Positions 16,974-28,410 are shown, counted from the stretch's first letter. The stretch: DNA of 64,000 nucleotides from Pseudomonas fluorescens (GCF_005938625.1 NZ_VCNJ01000009.1:41471-105470), one strand, 5' to 3'. Notes: generated from the letters alone by a model not told the origin. Translations and numbers: made by a program.

Positions 16974-18173
16974 TTACGCCGCACTAAACAACTTATGCGG
17001 ATCAATCACAAACTTCTTCGGCACGCCCGCATCGAACTCGCCGTAACCTTCCGGCGCCTGATCGAGACTGATCACCTGCACGCCCACCACTTCGGCGATG
17101 TTGATGCGATCCCACATGATCGCCTGCATCAGTTGGCGGTTGTACTTCATCACTGGCGTCTGGCCAGTGTGGAAGCTGTGCGACTTGGCCCAGCCCAGAC
17201 CGAAACGAATGCTCAGGCTGCCCATTTTCGCGGCGGCGTCCACAGCACCCGGATCTTCGGTGACGTACAGGCCCGGGATACCGATCTTGCCGGCAACACG
17301 CACCACGCCCATCAGTGAGTTGAGCACGGTGGCCGGGGCTTCCGATTTCGCGCCATCGTGACCATGACCACGGGCTTCGAAACCGACGCAGTCCACTGCG
17401 CAATCCACTTCCGGCTCGCCCAGCAACGCAGCGATTTGTTCGTGCAGCGGCGCGTCTTTCGACAGGTCGACGATTTCAAAACCCTGAGCCTTGGCGTGAG
17501 CGAGGCGGATGGTATTGACGTCGCCGATGATCACCACCGCAGCGCCGAGCAGACGTGCGGAAGCAGCAGCGGCCAGACCGACCGGGCCAGCGCCGGCGAT
17601 GTAAACGGTGCTGCCCGGGCCAACGCCCGCTGTTACGGCGCCGTGGTAACCGGTGGGCAGAATGTCGGAGAGGCAGGTCAGGTCGCGGATTTTCTCCATG
17701 GCCTTGTCGCGGTCCGGCAGTTTCAGCAGGTTGAAGTCGGCGTATGGCACCAGCACGTATTCGGCCTGGCCGCCGGTCCAGTCGCCCATGTCGACGTAAC
17801 CGTAAGCACCGCCGGCTCGGGCCGGGTTGACCGTCAGGCAGACGCCGGTGTGTTGCTCCTTGCAGGAACGGCAGCGCCCGCAAGCCACGTTGAACGGTAC
17901 GGAAACCAGATCACCGATTTTCAGGTTTTCGACGTCGGAGCCTTTTTCGATCACCTCGCCGGTGATCTCGTGGCCCAGCACCAGACCGGTCTGCGCCGTG
18001 GTACGGCCGCGCACCATGTGTTGGTCGGAGCCGCAGATGTTGGTGGAAACCACTTTGAGAATGACCCCGTGCTCGATCTTGCGACCGCGCGGGTCCTGCA
18101 TTTTCGGATAGTCGATTTTCTGTACTTCGACCTTGCCAGCGCCGAGATACACCACACCACGATTGCCAGACAT
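16974..18173 (-). CDS. fdhA: Glutathione-independent formaldehyde dehydrogenase
   Basis: 399 residues, the expected length for the P. putida-type enzyme. A zinc-dependent medium-chain dehydrogenase with tightly bound NAD that oxidises formaldehyde to formate. Catalytic zinc region is STNICGSDQHMVRG near residue 45 and GLVLGHEITGEV near 66; structural zinc CGRCRSCKEQHTGVC near 97-111. Rossmann motif VYIAGAGPVGLAAAA near 190. Last gene of the glyA-sox-purU-fdhA series; it removes formaldehyde produced by demethylation. Separated from purU by a family B REP. Confidence 0.95.
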   Translation of the reverse strand: MSGNRGVVYLGAGKVEVQKIDYPKMQDPRGRKIEHGVILKVVSTNICGSDQHMVRGRTTAQTGLVLGHEITGEVIEKGSDVENLKIGDLVSVPFNVACGRCRSCKEQHTGVCLTVNPARAGGAYGYVDMGDWTGGQAEYVLVPYADFNLLKLPDRDKAMEKIRDLTCLSDILPTGYHGAVTAGVGPGSTVYIAGAGPVGLAAAASARLLGAAVVIIGDVNTIRLAHAKAQGFEIVDLSKDAPLHEQIAALLGEPEVDCAVDCVGFEARGHGHDGAKSEAPATVLNSLMGVVRVAGKIGIPGLYVTEDPGAVDAAAKMGSLSIRFGLGWAKSHSFHTGQTPVMKYNRQLMQAIMWDRINIAEVVGVQVISLDQAPEGYGEFDAGVPKKFVIDPHKLFSAA

Positions 18174-18276
18174 GCTTTCACCTCGCTGTTGTTTTTATGG
18201 AACCGCGTTGCCCAGGCAGGCAGCGCGTTGAGTGCTCGGGTACAGATGCTGTTTATGTGTTGCCTGTTATGGCCTC

Positions 18277-18340
18277 TTCGCGAGCAAGCTCGCTCTCACA
18301 GGGGTATGCGTTCCAATGTGGGAGCGAGCTTGCTCGCGAA
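18277..18340. repeat. REP doublet, family B
   Basis: TTCGCGAGCAAGCTCGCTCT / GGAGCGAGCTTGCTCGCGAA between purU and fdhA. Confidence 0.85.
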
Positions 18341-18346
18341 AGCGAT

Positions 18347-19204
18347 CTAAAGAACGACCGTGCGATTGGCGTTGAGGAAAACCCTTCTTTCGATGTGATA
18401 TCCAACAGCACGGGCTAACGTCAGGCCTTCAATATCGCGCCCCTTGGCAATCAGATCCTCGGGGTAATGACTGTGATCCACCGCCTCGACGCCTTGGGCA
18501 ATGATCGGCCCTTCGTCGAGGTCGTTATTGATGTAATGCGCCGTCGCGCCAACCAGTTTCACGCCTTTGTTGTAAGCCTGGTGATACGGCTTGGCGCCCT
18601 TGAAGCCCGGCAGCAACGAGTGATGAATGTTGATCGCCTTGCCATCCAGCTTGCGGCACAACTCCGGCGACAGCACCTGCATATAGCGGGCGAGGATCAC
18701 CAGTTCGGCGCCGGATTCTTCGATCACCTGCCACACCTGACGCTCCTGCGACGGCTTGTCGTTGGGGTCGAGGGGGAAATGGTAGTAGGGAATCTGGTGC
18801 CAGTCGGCCAGCGGTTTCAGATCCGGGTGATTGGAGACCACCGCCGCGACGTCCATCGACAACTGGCCGATGCGCTGGCGGTAGAGCAAGTCGTTGAGGC
18901 AGTGATCGGCCTTGGAAACCATGATCACCACTTTCGGCCGGTAATTCGGCGCGGTCAGCTCGAAAATCATACCGAAGGCCTGGCCACGTTCGGCCAGGCC
19001 TGCGCGGAAGGATTGTTCGTCGAAACCATCGGGCTGGCGGAATTCCACGCGAATGAAGAAGCGCCCGGAGAGGCGGTCATCGAACGAGTGGTGCTCGGTG
19101 ACGTAGCAACCCTGCTCGAACAGGAAACGCGTGACCGCGTCCACGGTGCCGAGGACGCTGGGGCAGTCGGCGGTCAGAATCCATGTGTCTGGGGCGCGGC
19201 TCAT
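18347..19204 (-). CDS. purU: Formyltetrahydrofolate deformylase
   Basis: 285 residues. N-terminal ACT domain (WILTADCPSVLGTVDAVTRF, residues 8-85) and C-terminal formyltransferase-fold domain (VVIMVSKADHCLNDLLYR onward). The active-site stretch INIHHSLLPGFKGAKPYHQA near residue 210 and DLDEGPII near 245 are typical. It hydrolyses 10-formyl-THF to formate and THF, regenerating THF for sarcosine oxidase and GlyA. The P. aeruginosa copy in the same cluster is purU2. Preceded by a long family E element. Confidence 0.94.
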   Translation of the reverse strand: MSRAPDTWILTADCPSVLGTVDAVTRFLFEQGCYVTEHHSFDDRLSGRFFIRVEFRQPDGFDEQSFRAGLAERGQAFGMIFELTAPNYRPKVVIMVSKADHCLNDLLYRQRIGQLSMDVAAVVSNHPDLKPLADWHQIPYYHFPLDPNDKPSQERQVWQVIEESGAELVILARYMQVLSPELCRKLDGKAINIHHSLLPGFKGAKPYHQAYNKGVKLVGATAHYINNDLDEGPIIAQGVEAVDHSHYPEDLIAKGRDIEGLTLARAVGYHIERRVFLNANRTVVL

Positions 19205-19246
19205 GGTGCGGTGACTCCTGTTCTTTGTGCGGGGTGTCAGGTTTTT

Positions 19247-19406
19247 CCCTCACCCTAGCCCTCTCCCAGAGGGAGAGGGGACTGACCGAGGTGTTGTTTC
19301 GAGCTACGCCGACCTGAAATATCGCGGCGAACTCAGGCTCGAAAACTACACAAATCTGCTCCCTTTCCCCCTCTCCCCCCTGGGGGAGAGGGCTGGGGTG
19401 AGGGGG
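19247..19406. repeat. Long palindromic intergenic element, family E, copy 3
   Basis: CCCTCACCCTAGCCCTCTCC at the left and GAGAGGGCTGGGGTGAGGG at the right, with the GACTGACCGAGGTGTTG tract inside. It splits purU from soxG. Confidence 0.8.
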
Positions 19407-19420
19407 TAGCTTTTGATCTT

Positions 19421-20053
19421 TCAGGCCTGAACGCTCAACCCGTACTCAGCCGAAGCATCCTGCAACCACAACCACCAGTAATCCGAAAAACTGCGACGAA
19501 TCAGCAATTCCCAAGTGTCCTCAGCCGTATGCCGAATCATCAGCTGCGACTTGGCGAACACCGTGCCGACCGCTTTACCCACCGGAAAATTATTCGGGTG
19601 CACGTCGTAGCTGGTCGACTTCATCAGCACCTGACGCACGTTCGGCCCGCTCAGTTCGAGCACTTGCTGGCCGCCGCTGACGTTGACGATCGCGATGTGC
19701 AGATCGCCCAGCGCTTCACGCAGCTTTTGTTCAGCGGCGAATTCTTCACCGCTCGGCACGATCAGCAACCACTCGTCCGGGCCCATCCATTGCAGGCTGG
19801 TTTCGCCTTTGACAATGACGCTCAGAGCGCCGGGCAGTTCGATGCCCAGGGCTTTGTGCACGCCAGCGGCGAAGGCTGCATCGTGGCCATCACCACGAAT
19901 GGTCAGGTGGCCGAGGAGTTTCTTTTCCCGCACGATCACGCCGGCGTTCTTGCGGCCCTTGCCGACCAGGCTGGCGAGGTCGGCATGGTGCAGCGACGAC
20001 TCGGCCTTGGCCCCGGTGGTCGGGCGTTGTTGGTAAACATTGGCTGTGGTCAT
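19421..20053 (-). CDS. soxG: Sarcosine oxidase gamma subunit
   Basis: 210 residues, usual size for SoxG. Conserved pieces LLGHLTIRGDGHDAAFAAGV, TSLQWMGPDEWLLIVPSGEE and YDVHPNNFPVGKAVGTVFAKS match the GcvT-like fold of the gamma subunit. Part of the heterotetrameric enzyme that oxidises sarcosine to glycine, with H2O2 and methylene-THF as products. Unlike the tight arrangement of soxB, soxD and soxA, it is 181 bases from soxA, with a family B REP between them. Confidence 0.93.
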   Translation of the reverse strand: MTTANVYQQRPTTGAKAESSLHHADLASLVGKGRKNAGVIVREKKLLGHLTIRGDGHDAAFAAGVHKALGIELPGALSVIVKGETSLQWMGPDEWLLIVPSGEEFAAEQKLREALGDLHIAIVNVSGGQQVLELSGPNVRQVLMKSTSYDVHPNNFPVGKAVGTVFAKSQLMIRHTAEDTWELLIRRSFSDYWWLWLQDASAEYGLSVQA

Positions 20054-20109
20054 AAAGCACCTTTATCAATTCTGTTGGTTCCGGTCCCTGTAGTGGCTGT
20101 ACTGCCGCC

Positions 20110-20200
20110 TTCGCGAGCAAGCTCGCTCCCACACTGGACTGATGCCTGACACAAATTCCATTAACAACCCGAAACCTGTGGGAGCGAGCTTGCTCGCGAA
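20110..20200. repeat. REP doublet, family B, inside the sox operon
   Basis: TTCGCGAGCAAGCTCGCTCC / GGAGCGAGCTTGCTCGCGAA about 45 bases apart, between soxA and soxG. Confidence 0.85.
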
Positions 20201-20234
20201 GGCGACATCAGCCACCCCACAGGGCCCGAAGCTG

Positions 20235-23200
20235 TCAGATGTTCTGGCGATCACCCTTCGGATCGAAGAACACCGAAGAAACGATTTCCGCCTCGATCAC
20301 GCTGCCATCGGCCAGCGGTGCAAACACCCGCTCACCGAGACGCTTCAGACCGCCCTTGACCACACCCATGGCAAACGAATAACCGAGGGAGTTGTGCGCG
20401 TAGCTGGAGGTCACGTGGCCGACCATGGTCATCGGAATCGTCTGCTTGGTGTTGAACACCAGTTGTGCGCCCTCCGGCAGCCAGACATTCGGATCGATTG
20501 GCTTCAAGCCCACCAACTGCTTACGCTGATCTTTCACGCAGTCTTCACGGTTCATCCCACGCTGGCCGATCCACGAGAACGGTTTGGTGCGACCCACACA
20601 CCAGCCCATGTTCAAGTCGTCCGGGGTCATCGAGCCGTCAGTGTCCTGACCGACAATGATGAAACCCTTCTCGGCACGCAGCACGTGCATGGTTTCCGTG
20701 CCGTACGGTGTCAGGTTGTATTGCTTGCCGGCCTCGACGATTTTCTCCAGCACGCCCATCGCGTAGTCGGCCTGCACGTTGACTTCGTACGACAGCTCAC
20801 CGGTAAACGAGATACGGAACACCCGCGCCGGCACCCCGCCGACCAGACCTTCTTTCCAGGTCATGAACGGGAAGGCTTCGTTGCTCAGGTCAATGTCAGT
20901 CACGGCGCTGAGCAGCTTGCGGCTGTTCGGCCCGGACAGGGTCATGGTCGCCCAGTGGTCGGTGACGGAGGTGAAGTAGACCTTCATGTCCGGCCATTCG
21001 GTCTGGTGGTACAACTCCAGCCATTGCAATACGCGAGCGGCGCCGCCGGTGGTGGTGGTCATGACGAAATGGTTGTCGGCCAGGCACGCCGTGACACCGT
21101 CGTCGAAGACCATGCCGTCTTCTTTGCACATCAAACCGTAGCGCGCCTTGCCCACGTCGAGTTTGGTCCAGGCGTTGGTGTACACGCGGTTGAGGAACTC
21201 GCGGGCATCCGGGCCTTGAATGTCGATCTTGCCGAGGGTCGAGGCATCGAGCAGGCCGACGCTGTCGCGCACGGCTTTGCATTCGCGCTTAACGGCGGCA
21301 TGCAGGTCTTCGCCGTTTTTCGGGAAGTACCATGGACGCTTCCACTGACCGACGTCTTCAAACTCGGCGCCGTTCTTCACATGCCAGGCGTGCAGCGCAG
21401 TGTGACGCACCGGCTCGAAGATGTGCCCACAGTGACGACCGGCCACGGCGCCGAAAGTCACCGGCGTGTAGTTCGGGCGGAACATCGTGGTGCCCATCTG
21501 CGGGATGGTCACGTTCAGCGAACGGGCGGCAATGGCCAGACCGTTGACGTTACCGAGCTTGCCCTGATCGGTGCCGAAGCCCAGCGCGGTGTAGCGTTTG
21601 ACGTGCTCGACCGACTCGAAACCTTCACGAGTTGCCAGCTCAATGGCAGCAGCGGTCACGTCGTTTTGCAGGTCGACGAATTGCTTCGGCGCCCGTGCGG
21701 TGTTCTTTTCATGCGGCACCTGGAACAGCGCCAACGTCGGCTCTTCGTGACGGCTCAGAGCCTTTGGCAGCACGCCTTCGACTGTCTGGAAACCGGCTTC
21801 AGCGGCAGCACGCACGCCGCCTTCAAAACCGTCAGCGAGCGAATCGCCGAGACCGTAAACACCGTTGATGCCACCGACGCACACGCGTTTCTGCGGTGCT
21901 TCGCCCGGTACGAAACCGAGGATGTCTTCACGCCAGGTCGGCTTGCCGCCGAGGTGCGAAGCCAAGTGAACCACCGGGCTGTAACCACCGGAACTGGCAA
22001 CCACGTCGCAGTCGAGCCATTCGCCAGGGCTGGTCACCGAATGGGCTTTGACATCGATCGCGGCAACGCGGGCAGCGGTGACGCGCTTGCTGCCACGGGC
22101 CTCGATCACGGCGCTGCCAGTGAGGATGCGAATGCCTTTGGCGCGGGCTTCTTCCACCAGTGCACCACGCGGATTGCTGCGCGCATCGGCGATGGCGACC
22201 ACTTGCAGACTGGCGTCGAGCCAATCCAGAGCAACGCGATAAGCGTGATCGTTGTTGGTCGACAGCACCAGTTTCTTGCCCGGCGCCACGCCGTAGCGAC
22301 GCACGTAAGTCGACACCGCACCGGCAAGCATGTTGCCCGGCACATCGTTGTTGCCGTAAACCAGCGGACGCTCGCAAGCACCGGTCGCCAGCACGACACG
22401 CTTGGCGCGAACACGGTGGATACGCTGACGCACCTGACCGATCGGCGCGCGGTCACCGAGGTGATCGGTAAGGCGTTCGTGAATGGTCAGGAAGTTGTGG
22501 TCGTGGTAACCGTTGACCGTGGCGCGCGGCAACAGCAGCACGTCCGGGGTGTTCTTCAATTCGGTGATGACGCTGGCGACCCATTCCATCGCCGGTTTGC
22601 CGTCGAGGCTTTCACGGGAGTCGAGCAGGCTGCCGCCGAACTCTTCCTGCTCGTCCGCCAGAATCACCCGGGCACCGCTGCGCGCAGCGGCCAGTGCAGC
22701 GGTGAGACCGGCCGGGCCAGCGCCGACGATCAGCACGTCGCAGTGCTGGTTCATGTAGTCGTAGGTGTCCGGATCGACTTCGGTCGGCGAACGACCCAGG
22801 CCGGCAGCCTTGCGAATGTACTTCTCGTAGGTCATCCAGAACGATTGCGGGTACATGAAGGTTTTGTAGTAGAAACCCGGCGGCATCAGCTTGCCGCCGA
22901 CTTTGCCGAGAATGCCCATCATGTCGTTGTTGACGCTCGGCCAGCCGTTGGTGCTGGTCGCGACCAAACCTTGATACAGCGCCTGTTGCGTAGCGCGCAC
23001 GTTGGGGATTTGCGTGGCTTCGGTGGCACCGATCTGCAGCACCGCGTTCGGCTCTTCGGCACCGGCGGCGAAGATCCCGCGAGGACGCGAATACTTGAAG
23101 CTGCGGCCAATGATGTCGACGCCGTTGGCGATCAGCGCGGCGGCCAGCGAGTCACCCTCGAAGCCTTTGTAGCTCTGGCCGTTGAAGGTGAAGCTCAGCA

Positions 23201-23252
23201 CTTTGTTGCGGTCGATCCGTCCACCGTTGGACAGGCGATTGGTCTGGCTCAT
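20235..23252 (-). CDS. soxA: Sarcosine oxidase alpha subunit
   Basis: 1005 residues. N-terminal 2Fe-2S-like fold segment (VLSFTFNGQSYKGFEGDSLA) of the family. NAD-binding Rossmann motif CDVLIVGAGPAGLTAALAAA near 172. The C-terminal third (from about 590) is an aminomethyltransferase/GcvT-type THF-binding domain (ARYGLMCKEDGMVFDDGV, TLSGPNSRKLLSAV, PYGTETMHVLRAEKGFIIVG). It carries NAD and the folate site that captures the methyl group as methylene-THF. Starts within the soxD stop (4-base overlap). Confidence 0.96.
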   Translation of the reverse strand: MSQTNRLSNGGRIDRNKVLSFTFNGQSYKGFEGDSLAAALIANGVDIIGRSFKYSRPRGIFAAGAEEPNAVLQIGATEATQIPNVRATQQALYQGLVATSTNGWPSVNNDMMGILGKVGGKLMPPGFYYKTFMYPQSFWMTYEKYIRKAAGLGRSPTEVDPDTYDYMNQHCDVLIVGAGPAGLTAALAAARSGARVILADEQEEFGGSLLDSRESLDGKPAMEWVASVITELKNTPDVLLLPRATVNGYHDHNFLTIHERLTDHLGDRAPIGQVRQRIHRVRAKRVVLATGACERPLVYGNNDVPGNMLAGAVSTYVRRYGVAPGKKLVLSTNNDHAYRVALDWLDASLQVVAIADARSNPRGALVEEARAKGIRILTGSAVIEARGSKRVTAARVAAIDVKAHSVTSPGEWLDCDVVASSGGYSPVVHLASHLGGKPTWREDILGFVPGEAPQKRVCVGGINGVYGLGDSLADGFEGGVRAAAEAGFQTVEGVLPKALSRHEEPTLALFQVPHEKNTARAPKQFVDLQNDVTAAAIELATREGFESVEHVKRYTALGFGTDQGKLGNVNGLAIAARSLNVTIPQMGTTMFRPNYTPVTFGAVAGRHCGHIFEPVRHTALHAWHVKNGAEFEDVGQWKRPWYFPKNGEDLHAAVKRECKAVRDSVGLLDASTLGKIDIQGPDAREFLNRVYTNAWTKLDVGKARYGLMCKEDGMVFDDGVTACLADNHFVMTTTTGGAARVLQWLELYHQTEWPDMKVYFTSVTDHWATMTLSGPNSRKLLSAVTDIDLSNEAFPFMTWKEGLVGGVPARVFRISFTGELSYEVNVQADYAMGVLEKIVEAGKQYNLTPYGTETMHVLRAEKGFIIVGQDTDGSMTPDDLNMGWCVGRTKPFSWIGQRGMNREDCVKDQRKQLVGLKPIDPNVWLPEGAQLVFNTKQTIPMTMVGHVTSSYAHNSLGYSFAMGVVKGGLKRLGERVFAPLADGSVIEAEIVSSVFFDPKGDRQNI

Positions 23253-23578
23253 ACCTTCTCTCCCAGCGCCGTCGTGGCTGTTTTCGCCGTATCAGCCTTG
23301 TCGGTGAATTGCGGCTTGGTGCCGATCTTGTAGGTTTCGAGAATCTCGTAGGTCACGGTGTCGCGGGTGACGTTGAAGTACTGACGGCAACCGGCGACGT
23401 GATCCCACAGCTCGTGGTGCAGACCGCGCGGGTTGTCGCGGAAAAACATGTAGTCGCCCCACTCCTCATCAGTGCAGGTGCCTGGATCGAGCGGACGCGG
23501 AATGTGCGCCTGACCGGATGCGTGGAATTCCTCTTCGGAGCGCAGTTCGCCGCAGTGAGGACAGAAGATATGCAACAT
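23249..23578 (-). CDS. soxD: Sarcosine oxidase delta subunit
   Basis: 109 residues. The zinc-site residues are visible: C6 and C9 in FCPHCGE, then H60 and C64 in WDHVAGCRQYF. DEEWGDYMFFRDNPRGLHHE is the core signature of SoxD. Lies 14 bases after soxB and overlaps soxA by four bases. Confidence 0.95.
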   Translation of the reverse strand: MLHIFCPHCGELRSEEEFHASGQAHIPRPLDPGTCTDEEWGDYMFFRDNPRGLHHELWDHVAGCRQYFNVTRDTVTYEILETYKIGTKPQFTDKADTAKTATTALGEKV

Positions 23579-23592
23579 GGGGATTTCTCCTG

Positions 23593-24843
23593 TTAGTGGG
23601 CAACCGCAGCAGCGCCGTGTTCATCGATCAACGCACCGTTGTGGAAACGGTCGATGGAGAAAGGTGCGGCCAACGGGTGCATTTCACCCTTGGCCAGACT
23701 CGCGGCAAACACGTTGCCCGAGCCAGGAGTCGCTTTGAAGCCACCGGTGCCCCAACCGCAGTTGAAGAACATGTTCGGCACCGGGGTTTTCGAAATGATC
23801 GGGCAAGCGTCCGGCGTGGTGTCGACGATGCCGCCCCACTGGCGGTTCATGCGTACTCGCGACAACACCGGGAACATCTCGACGATGGCCTGAATGGTGT
23901 GCTCGATCACCGGGTACGAACCGCGCTGGCCGTAGCCGTTGTAGCCGTCGATACCGGCGCCGATCACCAGGTCGCCCTTGTCGGACTGGCTGATGTAACC
24001 GTGCACGGCGTTGGACATGATCACGCTGTCGATAATCGGTTTGATCGGCTCGGACACCAGTGCTTGCAGCGGGTGAGATTCGATCGGCAGACGGAAACCG
24101 GCGAGTTTGGCCATGTGCCCGGAGTTACCGGCCGTGACCACGCCAACGCGCTTGGCGCCGATGAAGCCCTTGTTGGTTTCCACACCGATGCACACGCCGT
24201 TTTCCTTGCGGAAGCCGATCACTTCGGTCTGTTGAATCAGATCCACGCCCAAGGCATCGGCGGCACGGGCAAAGCCCCAGGCCACGGCATCGTGACGGGC
24301 GACGCCGCCGCGACGCTGAACGGTCGCGCCCAACACTGGATAGCGGGTGTTTTTCGAGCAGTCGAGGTACGGAATTTCGTCAGCGACTTGTTTGGCGTTG
24401 AGCAGTTCGCCATCGACGCCATTGAGGCGGTTGGCGCTGACCCGACGCTCGGAATCACGGATGTCCTGCAGGGTGTGGCACAGATTGTAGACGCCACGTT
24501 GGGAGAACATCACGTTGTAGTTCAGATCCTGCGACAGGCCTTCCCACAATTTCATCGCATGCTCGTAGAGGTGCGCCGACTCGTCCCACAGGTAGTTGGA
24601 GCGCACGATGGTGGTGTTGCGCGCGGTGTTACCGCCGCCCAGCCAGCCCTTCTCGACCACGGCGACGTTGGTGATGCCGTGCTCTTTCGCCAAATAGTAG
24701 GCAGTCGCCAGACCGTGCCCGCCGCCGCCGACGATGACCACGTCGTAGACCTTCTTCGGCGTCGGCGTGCGCCACATGCGCTGCCAGTTTTCGTGGTGGC
24801 TGAGGGAGTGTTTGAAGAGGCCGAAGCCCGAATAGCGTTGCAT
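23593..24843 (-). CDS. soxB: Sarcosine oxidase beta subunit
   Basis: 416 residues, the catalytic flavin subunit that binds non-covalent FAD and covalent FMN. FAD motif [20 protein letters not shown] near residue 35; [13 protein letters not shown] near 70 includes the conserved TTIVRSNY block. C-terminal [17 protein letters not shown] near 360 is the second FAD-contact motif. Twenty bases downstream of glyA. Confidence 0.96.
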   Translation of the reverse strand: MQRYSGFGLFKHSLSHHENWQRMWRTPTPKKVYDVVIVGGGGHGLATAYYLAKEHGITNVAVVEKGWLGGGNTARNTTIVRSNYLWDESAHLYEHAMKLWEGLSQDLNYNVMFSQRGVYNLCHTLQDIRDSERRVSANRLNGVDGELLNAKQVADEIPYLDCSKNTRYPVLGATVQRRGGVARHDAVAWGFARAADALGVDLIQQTEVIGFRKENGVCIGVETNKGFIGAKRVGVVTAGNSGHMAKLAGFRLPIESHPLQALVSEPIKPIIDSVIMSNAVHGYISQSDKGDLVIGAGIDGYNGYGQRGSYPVIEHTIQAIVEMFPVLSRVRMNRQWGGIVDTTPDACPIISKTPVPNMFFNCGWGTGGFKATPGSGNVFAASLAKGEMHPLAAPFSIDRFHNGALIDEHGAAAVAH

Positions 24844-24863
24844 AGTCAGTTACTCCAGAACAC

Positions 24864-26117
<1,254 letters not shown>

Positions 26118-26292
26118 CGCGTCTCTCCCAGCGGCATCTGTGCGCCATTCGTCTCGGTAAGGCACTGGCATTGAAGGCAGTGCCCTTTGATGCCGATGGT
26201 ATGACCGGCGCAGACAGCTCAAATGCCTGCGCGCGCCACGCAAAGGTGCGTTTACGACATGGCCGGAAATGGCTCGTTGAATCTGCACAGAT

Positions 26293-26389
26293 CCCCTGTA
26301 GGAGTGAGCCTGCTCGCGATGGCGGTGGGTCATCTGAGCAAATGTTGGCTGATGCGCCGCCATCGCGAGCAGGCTCACTCCTACAGGGG
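26293..26389. repeat. REP doublet, family D
   Basis: CCCCTGTAGGAGTGAGCCTG...CATCGCGAGCAGGCTCACTC...ACAGGGG, arms over 25 bases each, ending against the TraX-like gene stop. Confidence 0.85.
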
Positions 26390-27100
26390 TTATGCGATCA
26401 ATTGGCGGACGGCGAGCAGCAGGAGGAAATGCGCGGGATAGAGGGCGTAGGCCCAACGGCGCATCGGTGGCGGCTGGAGATGTCGTGCATGTCGCAACAG
26501 GATCATTCCGAGCATGGGCGCAAATAGACAGGTGGCAATGCCAAGGATCGCAACACTACTGCCGAACTTCGCCGAGTCATACAGCACCTGCCATTGATTG
26601 GCGACGAGACAGATCAATCCCGGCAGCAAGCTGAAGTACCAAGGAAGGCGAAACACCAGCAGCATCGCCAACGGCAGCAGGACCCCGAAGAAGCCGAACA
26701 TCAAACGTTCCGGGTATATAGCGGCCAGCACCAGCGCGGTAACACCGAGCAATCGCGACGTGATCGAGGGATCCTGCCACCCCCGCGCCACCAACAACCC
26801 CAGCGCCAGCGTCGGCATCACATTCAACGTATCGGGCTCAGGAATGTACAACCGGTAGGGAATTTCACTGACGGCACTGAACAGCAACAACCACCCCAGA
26901 TACCGCCACTCCATCCTCCGCGAACCATCACGCGAAAGATTCGCCGCCATCGCCAGACAAAACCACGGAAACGCCAGCCGCCCCGGCACGTACAGCCAAT
27001 CGGCGGAGAACCCGACATATCGCAGGTGATCGAGCAACATGCTCAGCAGCGCCAGCCACTTGAGCAGATCCAGCGCGCCGTCGCGTTTAGTCAGGTGCAT
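26390..27100 (-). CDS. TraX-like integral membrane protein
   Basis: 236 residues from the ATG at 27100 ([20 protein letters not shown]). Six to eight hydrophobic helices ([79 protein letters not shown]). [14 protein letters not shown] and SEIPYR are typical of the TraX family, first known as the F-plasmid pilin acetylase. Chromosomal copies are of unknown role. Longer frame to 27190 lacks support. Confidence 0.82.
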   Translation of the reverse strand: MHLTKRDGALDLLKWLALLSMLLDHLRYVGFSADWLYVPGRLAFPWFCLAMAANLSRDGSRRMEWRYLGWLLLFSAVSEIPYRLYIPEPDTLNVMPTLALGLLVARGWQDPSITSRLLGVTALVLAAIYPERLMFGFFGVLLPLAMLLVFRLPWYFSLLPGLICLVANQWQVLYDSAKFGSSVAILGIATCLFAPMLGMILLRHARHLQPPPMRRWAYALYPAHFLLLLAVRQLIA

Positions 27101-27226
27101 AATCGGCCTGCGTCCATGTAATGTTCTGACAGCGACATCCCGTGTGCTCCCCGGAAGATCTTCGGTAAAGTGCGCACCATCATTGACCACGAGCCTTCAC
27201 AAGAGTCTCGACCACGGAAGCCGGCC

Positions 27227-28267
27227 ATGACCGACAAGAGCCAACAATTCGCCAGCGACAACTACTCCGGTATCTGCCCTGAAGCCTGGGCTGCGATGGA
27301 GCAGGCCAACCACGGCCACCAGCGCGCTTATGGCGACGATGAATGGACCGCACGCGCGTCCGACCATTTCCGCCAATTGTTTGAAACCGACTGCGAAGTG
27401 TTCTTCGCCTTCAACGGCACCGCCGCCAACTCGCTGGCCCTGTCGTCGCTGTGCCAGAGTTACCACAGCGTGATCTGCTCGGAAACCGCCCACGTCGAAA
27501 CCGACGAATGCGGCGCGCCGGAATTTTTCTCCAACGGCTCGAAACTGCTGATCGCCGGCACTGAAAACGGCAAGATCACCCCGCAATCGATCCGCGAAGT
27601 CGCGCTCAAGCGCCAGGACATTCACTATCCGAAACCGCGCGTGGTCACCCTGACCCAAGCCACTGAAGTCGGCAGCGTCTACACCCCGGAAGAAGTCCGC
27701 GCCATCAGCGCCACCTGCAAAGAGCTGGGCCTGCACCTGCACATGGACGGCGCGCGCTTCTCCAACGCCTGCGCGTTCCTCGGCTGCTCGCCGGCCGATC
27801 TGACCTGGAAGGCCGGTGTTGATGTGCTGTGCTTCGGCGGCACCAAGAACGGCATGGCTGTGGGTGAAGCGATACTGTTCTTCAACCGCGAACTGGCGGA
27901 AGACTTCGACTACCGCTGCAAACAGGCCGGGCAACTGGCGTCGAAAATGCGCTTCCTCTCGGCACCGTGGGTCGGCATCCTCGAAACCGACGCCTGGCTG
28001 AAATATGCGCGCCACGCCAACCACTGCGCACAATTGCTGGCCGAACTGGTCAGCGACATTCCCGGCGTCGAACTGATGTTCCCGGTGCAGGCCAACGGCG
28101 TGTTCCTGCAACTGTCGGAACCGGCCATCGCCGCGCTGACCGCGAAAAACTGGCGCTTCTACACCTTCATCGGCAAGGGCGGCGCGCGCTTCATGTGCTC
28201 GTGGGACACCGAAGAAGAACGCGTCCGCGAACTCGCCCGCGACATCCGCGAAGTCATGTCCGCCTGA
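27227..28267 (+). CDS. ltaE: Low-specificity L-threonine aldolase
   Basis: 346 residues from the ATG at 27227; an in-frame ATG at 27170 would add 19 residues without a better binding site. PLP enzyme of fold type I. FASDNYSGICPEAWAAME, NGTAANSLALSSLCQSYHSV, HLHMDGARFSNACAFLG, and the PLP Lys in CFGGTKNGMAVGEAI near 207. It splits threonine/allo-threonine to glycine and acetaldehyde. The P. aeruginosa homologue sits between the sox and gbc genes as well, so it is part of the glycine-metabolism neighbourhood. Confidence 0.93.
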   Translation: MTDKSQQFASDNYSGICPEAWAAMEQANHGHQRAYGDDEWTARASDHFRQLFETDCEVFFAFNGTAANSLALSSLCQSYHSVICSETAHVETDECGAPEFFSNGSKLLIAGTENGKITPQSIREVALKRQDIHYPKPRVVTLTQATEVGSVYTPEEVRAISATCKELGLHLHMDGARFSNACAFLGCSPADLTWKAGVDVLCFGGTKNGMAVGEAILFFNRELAEDFDYRCKQAGQLASKMRFLSAPWVGILETDAWLKYARHANHCAQLLAELVSDIPGVELMFPVQANGVFLQLSEPAIAALTAKNWRFYTFIGKGGARFMCSWDTEEERVRELARDIREVMSA

Positions 28268-28284
28268 CCTCCCGCCACCGCACT

Positions 28285-28410
28285 GATCGTTCCCACGCTC
28301 CGCGTGGGAATGCCTCCCGGGACGCTCCGCGTTCCATCCCCCAGACGCTAAACACCGCTATGACGCAGAGCGTCAATGGCTGCATTCCCACGCAGAGCGT
28401 GGGAACGATC
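28285..28410. repeat. REP doublet, family A, left of the RAYT gene
   Basis: GATCGTTCCCACGCTCCGCG at the left and GCAGAGCGTGGGAACGATC at the right; interior GCGTTCCATCCCC...TATGACGCAGAGCGTC. Fills part of the 305-base gap after ltaE. Confidence 0.88.

Noticed and set aside
20142..23333. 1063-codon open frame opposite soxA
   Set aside because: It lies antisense to the strongly conserved soxA frame, starts in a REP, and its product is low-complexity His/Arg/Val-rich; an effect of high GC codon use.
26118..26456. Upstream extension of glyA
   Set aside because: Reads through a family D REP; GlyA proteins start at MFSKQDQ-like sequence and the length of 417 fits without it.
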